Below, piece after piece: positions 59,096-64,000 of a DNA stretch of 64,000 nt (its first letter is position 1; every line of letters starts with the position of its first letter). Origin of the DNA: Anthostomella pinea (Eukaryota; Ascomycota; Sordariomycetes; Xylariales; Xylariaceae); the NCBI GenBank assembly GCA_963556695.1, contig CAUWAG010000010.1, positions 4,898,001 to 4,962,000 on the forward strand, written 5' to 3'. The notes under the pieces were generated by a model that saw nothing but the letters and a program-made list of their open reading frames with translations, did not search any database and had not been told where the DNA came from. The translations under genes and the position numbers were made by a program.

Positions 59096-59594
59096 CCACT
59101 TGTATATAGGGAATCTCTATAGGGGGAGTGGACGCCCCTGAATCATGTAAGATATGAAAATGTTAGATCTTAATGGCCCACTCGTTAGGATCCACACAGG
59201 TGCTATCATCCAGCCCTTAGATGTGCATGGTAGTCGAACTTTTGAGTGTCTGAATGCCATATGACTCAAAGAAGTCGTCCGAGGCGGTTGTCTTTCTTTC
59301 TCGCTTTCTTGATTCAGAGGCTCTACAATGGATTATCTTCTTAACACGCTCAGTTTTAACAATGTCTGCTCGTTGCCGAAGCACAAGGGATTGGAGCAGC
59401 GCTTTGTAAGAGAGCTTGTATGGCATATATGAAAACAATGGCTTTGTCCTGGTGCATTGTCTACGTCGGTAAGCAGATTGCTGCATATAAATGAGCGCTC
59501 GACCTGTCTGATGTTATGTCTGCAATTCTTCTGCATCATCTTATCACAAATCCACTACCACTAAAGTAACGCACAGATCGCCATAGCCATCAAA
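59096..59594. other. Intergenic, no gene seen
   Basis: Contains the 3' flank of the small secreted protein and the promoter of the kinase-like gene. Minus-strand frames here have no recognised similarity. Confidence 0.5.
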
Positions 59595-60592
59595 ATGAGT
59601 ACTTCAACCCGTCTTCAGCTTCCGTATTGCGCGCCGGCGGACCAGCTGCCAGCCCCACTCCCTACGTTTGAAGAAATGCTCTCGGCGAGGTGCATTACTG
59701 ACGATGGTGTCGACGCTGGCGTCCACAACAGAATAGACCGCAATTGGCCCTTGGAGAGAGGGGTGATTCGAGTTGGTGAGCATTTTGTAGCCAAGTTAGG
59801 CACTGATGTCAAGACAGTTGAGGGCGAGAACATGCTCTTCGTCAAAAACAACACTGCGATCCGCGTCCCGGCCGTGTACGCAATTTACGAGCGCGACAAC
59901 CTCAACTTCCGATTCCGTAGGGGTGTAAAGTACCAGGTCATTGTCATGGAATACGTACCTGGAGAAACTCTGTCCTCGAAGTTGGATTCTCTCGGGAAGG
60001 AAGAAGAGGACGCTATCGCGGTACAGCTGGCATATCACTTCTACGAGCTGCGCGGCCTTGCGCCGCCGTCTTACTACGGAGGCCTAGTCGACGGCCGTAT
60101 GTGGAGGGTGGATGGGTCGAGACAACCGAGGGATGGTTTAGTGCTGGCCCGTTCGACGCGGAAGAAGAAGCACGGAACTATCTTTTCAACTCCGTTACAC
60201 AACTCAGCAGGAACAATGGCCAGTTCATGAGGAACGAGCGACTCCGCCTCGGGTACATGGAGAAGTGGGTACTTGCGCGCGCCGAGTTCACTCGCCCGTC
60301 AGACGAAGGCGACGACGCGCCAGTCTTCACGCACGGGTCGCTGCACGCGCAAAACATCGTCATTCAGCCAGATGGCACGGTCTGCCTCATCGACTGGGAG
60401 GACGCCGGGTGGTGCACTGCGGCGCACGAATATGTCATCGCCATGGACCTGACCCTTGACTGGTCCCGTGACCCGTTGTGGCAGGAGATGCTCGCATCTT
60501 TTCTGGATGGCTTTGAGGGGGAGATGCAAATTCTTGAAGACCTCAAGGCGGACCGCAGGCGTAGGGAGGTCGAGTACCGGGCCGAGTACTGA
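59595..60592 (+). pseudogene. Aminoglycoside-phosphotransferase-like (APH) kinase, frameshifted
   Basis: The frame from ATG 59,595 carries an APH N-lobe: RVGEHFVAKLG, ENMLFVKNNT, VPAVYAIY, VIVMEYVPGETL. It then shifts by one base near 60,093-60,100 and continues to a TGA at 60,590. The second part reads GGWVETTEGWFSAGPF, then the Brenner-like loop FTHGSLHAQNI and the metal-binding CLIDWEDAGW. No GT-AG intron of workable length repairs the shift, so a one-base deletion or a sequencing error is the likely cause. In the catalytic loop, HGS stands where HGD is expected, so even a restored protein would lack the usual catalytic Asp. Fungal members phosphorylate small molecules. The substrate is unknown. 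Confidence 0.75.
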
Positions 60593-61389
60593 CTTGACCT
60601 TGTACAGATCCGTGAATGTAATCTTTAAAGGCGCTGGATGTCGCATTTGGTCCGTAAGTTACCAGTATTAGTACATAAATTGTAAGTAACAATCAGTTCT
60701 TTACCCACGCTTACCGAATAATAAGTGCTCCAGACTACGTGCATGATTACAGATGTGATGTCAATTACGATGTCTTACTTTCTGATTCGATCTCGCTTTC
60801 GTCGCTCAGACGCTTTCCTCGCTTTAGACTGCTAGTGATTGCAACAAAAACATTGCGACCACCATGTTCTACGACTTACTTTGCTCAAAACTATCGCATA
60901 AGCATGTTGGGGGTAACTACTTCGTCGTATCATCGTCTGCAGGTTAGGCGCTGTTCTCGTGTATTGTGGCCATCTACTACTAACTCATGGCTCTGCTGAA
61001 GGGCCGACAGATGGCCAGAAATGGCAATGCGAGCCTTCTCGAAGGAGTCTCGCTACGACCGACAGAACAATTGTGAACGAGCTTGTTAGTTCAGTTCGAA
61101 TTGTGCCCCTTGCAGGACTACACGACATGCCATATCGTTACCTACCTTGAGCCGCTCCGATGGGCGATGGTGGGTGCACTCGCTGCGCCACCTTTCCGCG
61201 CGAGGAGTCACATTGAAGATAATAAGCCGGCTTCCAGCTCTTCTCTACATTTTAATTAACCTTCTCCCGCTACCGCTGCAATTAGATCCGAAGTATCGCT
61301 TCTATCTAAAATTTGCGTTACTCGTCCTAACATCGAGCTCTTTACATATAATATGCCTTTGCTAATCTTGCTTATGAAAGGCTTAAACC
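60593..61389. other. Intergenic, no gene seen
   Basis: Normal composition on the left, drifting to AT-rich near 61,390. Frames at 60,739-60,999 and 61,147-61,365 are short and unrecognised. Confidence 0.5.
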
Positions 61390-61853
61390 GATTATACGTA
61401 GCAGACGAGTGGTTTACTTTTAATGCTCTACTTGCATATATATCTATTAGCTTTTATAGCTTCGTTATTTTTTAAGGCTTAATATAATAAACGAAATAAA
61501 TAAATATACATTAATATATATATATAAGTTATAATTAGTTAAATTTTGAAGAAAAGGTTACTTACTAGTAACATTTAATAATTATAAAATCTTAGATTTA
61601 TTACGAATTATAAAGTTTAATAGTAAGTACGTAATACGTTATAGAGTTATTTTATATTATAATTATAAGTTGTTTAAATATAATAAGATTAAAGGTTTAA
61701 TAATAAGAGGAAAAGATACACAATATAAAGACTATACCTTTGAGCTTAAGATAATAATCAAAAATTTACTAATATAGCCTTTAGTTTTAACCTGGCTTTT
61801 TACTAGCTATTATTAGTTACGTAGTTACAAGAGGTTTTTTTTAACGCGCGGTA
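61390..61853. repeat. AT-rich RIP-like block
   Basis: AT-rich with dense stops. It is the left flank of the inverted solo LTR. Confidence 0.7.
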
Positions 61854-61858
61854 ATACC

Positions 61859-62030
61859 TGTTACAGAATAGCAATTGACCACCACACCAATTGGCTAAGC
61901 TCCCCACAAAAGGATGTGAAATATTCAGGATGGCAACTGAATATTCTATGGTGGTAGATATACCTGACGTTCCACGGGCTCCAGGGCTCTGTCTCATTCG
62001 GACATATCTGTACCGTATTAGAACGTCACA
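61859..62030 (-). mobile_element. Solo LTR, 172 bp, family A, inverted sister of 20,803-20,974
   Basis: Read on the minus strand it begins TGTGACG and ends TGTAACA. The 5-bp duplication ATACC flanks it (61,854-61,858 and 62,031-62,035). It has the same length as the copy at 20.8 kb with about 8 differences. Different target duplications show independent insertion. Confidence 0.9.
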
Positions 62031-62035
62031 ATACC

Positions 62036-63453
62036 GGGGTAAATTTTAATAGTAATAAAGTTTACGGTCTTACGTTACGAAAAGTCTTTACCGTTATAAG
62101 TTATTCAAAAGCTTACCAAAAGCCTTTTTTCCCCAAATTTTTTTCCATATAATTAACTTGAATATTTTCGTTTCGTTAAGTTTAAAACGCTAAGATTATT
62201 TAATAACAGCTTTAAATCACGTTACGCCACTTTAACAAACCTAGCTTTTACGCTTATAAAACGACGTTGCTTTATAAAGCTATTAAGGTAAGACTTTTTA
62301 CGGCAATATTATCGACCTTACGCTAATTAATATAATACGTACGTTATGCCTTTTTAAAAGCAAAGTTTTAAAAGGGCTTGTTTTTACGTAATAATTAAAA
62401 AGTTATTTTTAAAACGAAACCATTTTCGATAGCATTAAAGATATTAAAATTTAGCCGGCATTAAATAACATTAACCGGAAGTTATGAGGTAAGCTTAATA
62501 AAGCGACGCGGAAAGTACTAGTCAAATATATTAAAATTTATAACAACCGAGGGTAGTTGAAAGAAACGACTAGATTATTAAATATATATTAAACGGTTAA
62601 ACGTCGTTTAAAGCGTTAGTTAAAAGACTAGACGGATAACCTAGATAAAGCTCGGTGTAAACGGCCAATATACTAGATAAAAATGCAATCAAAAATAACT
62701 AAAACCTATATTTAAGTATATATATAATATAATATAATATAATATAATATAATATAATATAATATAATATAATATAATATAATTAACGTATATATAATGC
62801 CGGGTTATTTATCACTTTATATTTAAAAAGGATATAATACCTTATAACGTATTTAAACCACTATTTTCATATTTTATTATATAAACCTCTTCTAAATATA
62901 TAAATTATTTTAAGGCATATAAATCGATTATTTTCGATCTTAAATTACTCTTAATATTTTATACAATAACCGATATACCCAGAACCGTGATATTTATTGC
63001 TCTATAATATTTTAAGCCCTTTTTAAAGCCTTCGTTTTTTATTAACATATTATTAAGTTAATAACCTTTTTTTCGCTGTAATATCTTTTAAGCTGATTAG
63101 AAGTACTTGGCTTAATGTTTTCTTCGCTATATATAAGCTTTTTAACGTTAAAAATTAAGGTTCAAACGTAAAAATATAATTATAACGTTTAAAAAGATAA
63201 TAAGACTTTTTAAATTTGCCGTTTTTATATTTCTTACTATTGTTCTAGCTTTATGAAATATATTAGCAATAGTTTTTAAAACGTTGTAAAGCATTTTATA
63301 TATTAAAACATACCCTTATATTATAAGGTGAAAGTACTAAATTTAAGTTATATAAAAGGCAGAAAAGGTACGCTTTAATAAGCAGTAAAAGACTTCTAAT
63401 TACTTACATATAAACCTGAAATACTTTTAAACCTAATTCGTTATTAATAATAT
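62036..63453. repeat. AT-rich RIP-like block
   Basis: About 1.4 kb of AT-rich sequence without frames, interrupted by the ATAAT microsatellite. Confidence 0.7.
62721..62782. repeat. (ATAAT)n microsatellite
   Basis: About twelve perfect copies of a 5-bp unit. Confidence 0.9.
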
Positions 63454-63458
63454 AATAT

Positions 63459-63657
63459 TGTGACGGTGTACAGCCGTATCCACCTGGATAGATGGATGCT
63501 TAGTCATTAAGTCACGTGTAGATTAGATAAGAAAGGACACCACCATAAGTGCTACAGCCATTTGAGTGCACGCACACCTGGATTCCTTTCCTTACTCACC
63601 TTGTTGTTTTGAGAATATAAAACCAGATTCCACCACAACGCCGCAGGCATCGTGACA
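63459..63657 (+). mobile_element. Solo LTR, 199 bp, family C
   Basis: It begins TGTGACGG, ends CGTGACA, and is flanked by the duplication AATAT (63,454-63,458 and 63,658-63,662). A TATA-like GAATATAAAACC near 63,612 fits an LTR promoter. It is distinct in sequence from family A despite the shared TGTGACG start. Confidence 0.87.
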
Positions 63658-63662
63658 AATAT

Positions 63663-64000
63663 AAAACTTCGATAAGAATGTATTTTTCTGGTTTTTTTTT
63701 AAAGTAAATCGTCAAAAACCTCCTTTTTAAAAAAGTAAATTGATTAAACTTTTATAATATATTTAGATATTTAAATCCGTTAATAACTAATAAATCTGAT
63801 TATATTTTTAACGCTTATTTATATACTTAAATTGTTAATAGGTTCTTTCACTATAAGCAAGTTGTTTTAATATCTTTTAAATCTCATTTAATAATATATA
63901 TATATATATTGAGGAATAAAGACTTAGTAATTAGTATATATTTTAAAAATGGGTTTAATAAGCTTTAAAAGCTAATCTTCGGCGATTTTAACATTTTTAC
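63663..64000. repeat. AT-rich RIP-like block at the window edge
   Basis: AT-rich with no frame. It continues beyond the window. Confidence 0.65.

Noticed and set aside
18196..62035. A complete Starship bounded by the two inverted solo LTRs
   Set aside because: The two repeats have their own 5-bp duplications and TG...CA ends, so they are independent solo LTRs. The recombinase lies outside the interval and points away from it.

Overview
The window is nuclear DNA of a filamentous ascomycete (Pezizomycotina). The evidence is genes with many 50-120 bp GT-AG introns, fungal families (rhodopsin/PTH11-type receptor, short secreted tyrosinase, DUF3435 recombinase, Tof1/Swi1, mitochondrial NAD formate dehydrogenase), Tad-like LINE, pogo/Fot1, mariner and Ty3/gypsy elements, and long AT-rich blocks with no open reading frames that look like products of repeat-induced point mutation (RIP). 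I cannot name the species.

Layout. (1) 1.4-11.8 kb is a compact set of four enzyme genes: a UbiA-superfamily membrane prenyltransferase or terpene cyclase, a secreted berberine-bridge-like FAD oxidase, a cytochrome P450, and a GMC oxidoreductase. This reads as a small biosynthetic gene cluster with a UbiA-type core and three oxidative tailoring enzymes. (2) 12-36.8 kb is a transposon and RIP region. It holds a 12-bp minisatellite, a mariner element nested in a LINE tail (13.26-14.61 kb), opposed minisatellite arrays (15.6-15.9 kb), a pogo-like element with GC-rich TIRs (15.97-17.90 kb), a DUF3435 'captain-like' tyrosine recombinase pseudogene (18.2-20.65 kb), a solo LTR, a complete Ty3/gypsy chromovirus (22.22-28.13 kb), a second pogo-like element with a truncated sister copy, and another solo LTR. 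(3) 36.8-60.6 kb is gene-bearing: a short-chain dehydrogenase relic, a seven-TM receptor, a tyrosinase with 8-nt and 14-nt exons, 3-hydroxyacyl-CoA dehydrogenase, TOF1, a 33-residue metallothionein, formate dehydrogenase, a GPI-anchored PEBP-like protein, a small secreted six-cysteine protein, and a frameshifted APH-like kinase. (4) 61.4-64 kb is again AT-rich and carries two solo LTRs. One of them (61,859-62,030) is the inverted sister of the solo LTR at 20,803-20,974.

The four genes of block 1 are the only set likely to act in one pathway. The genes of block 3 are individual housekeeping, surface or secreted functions. Exon boundaries were read by eye from splice consensus and reading phase. 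Wherever coding lengths are quoted, the joined exons sum to a multiple of three.
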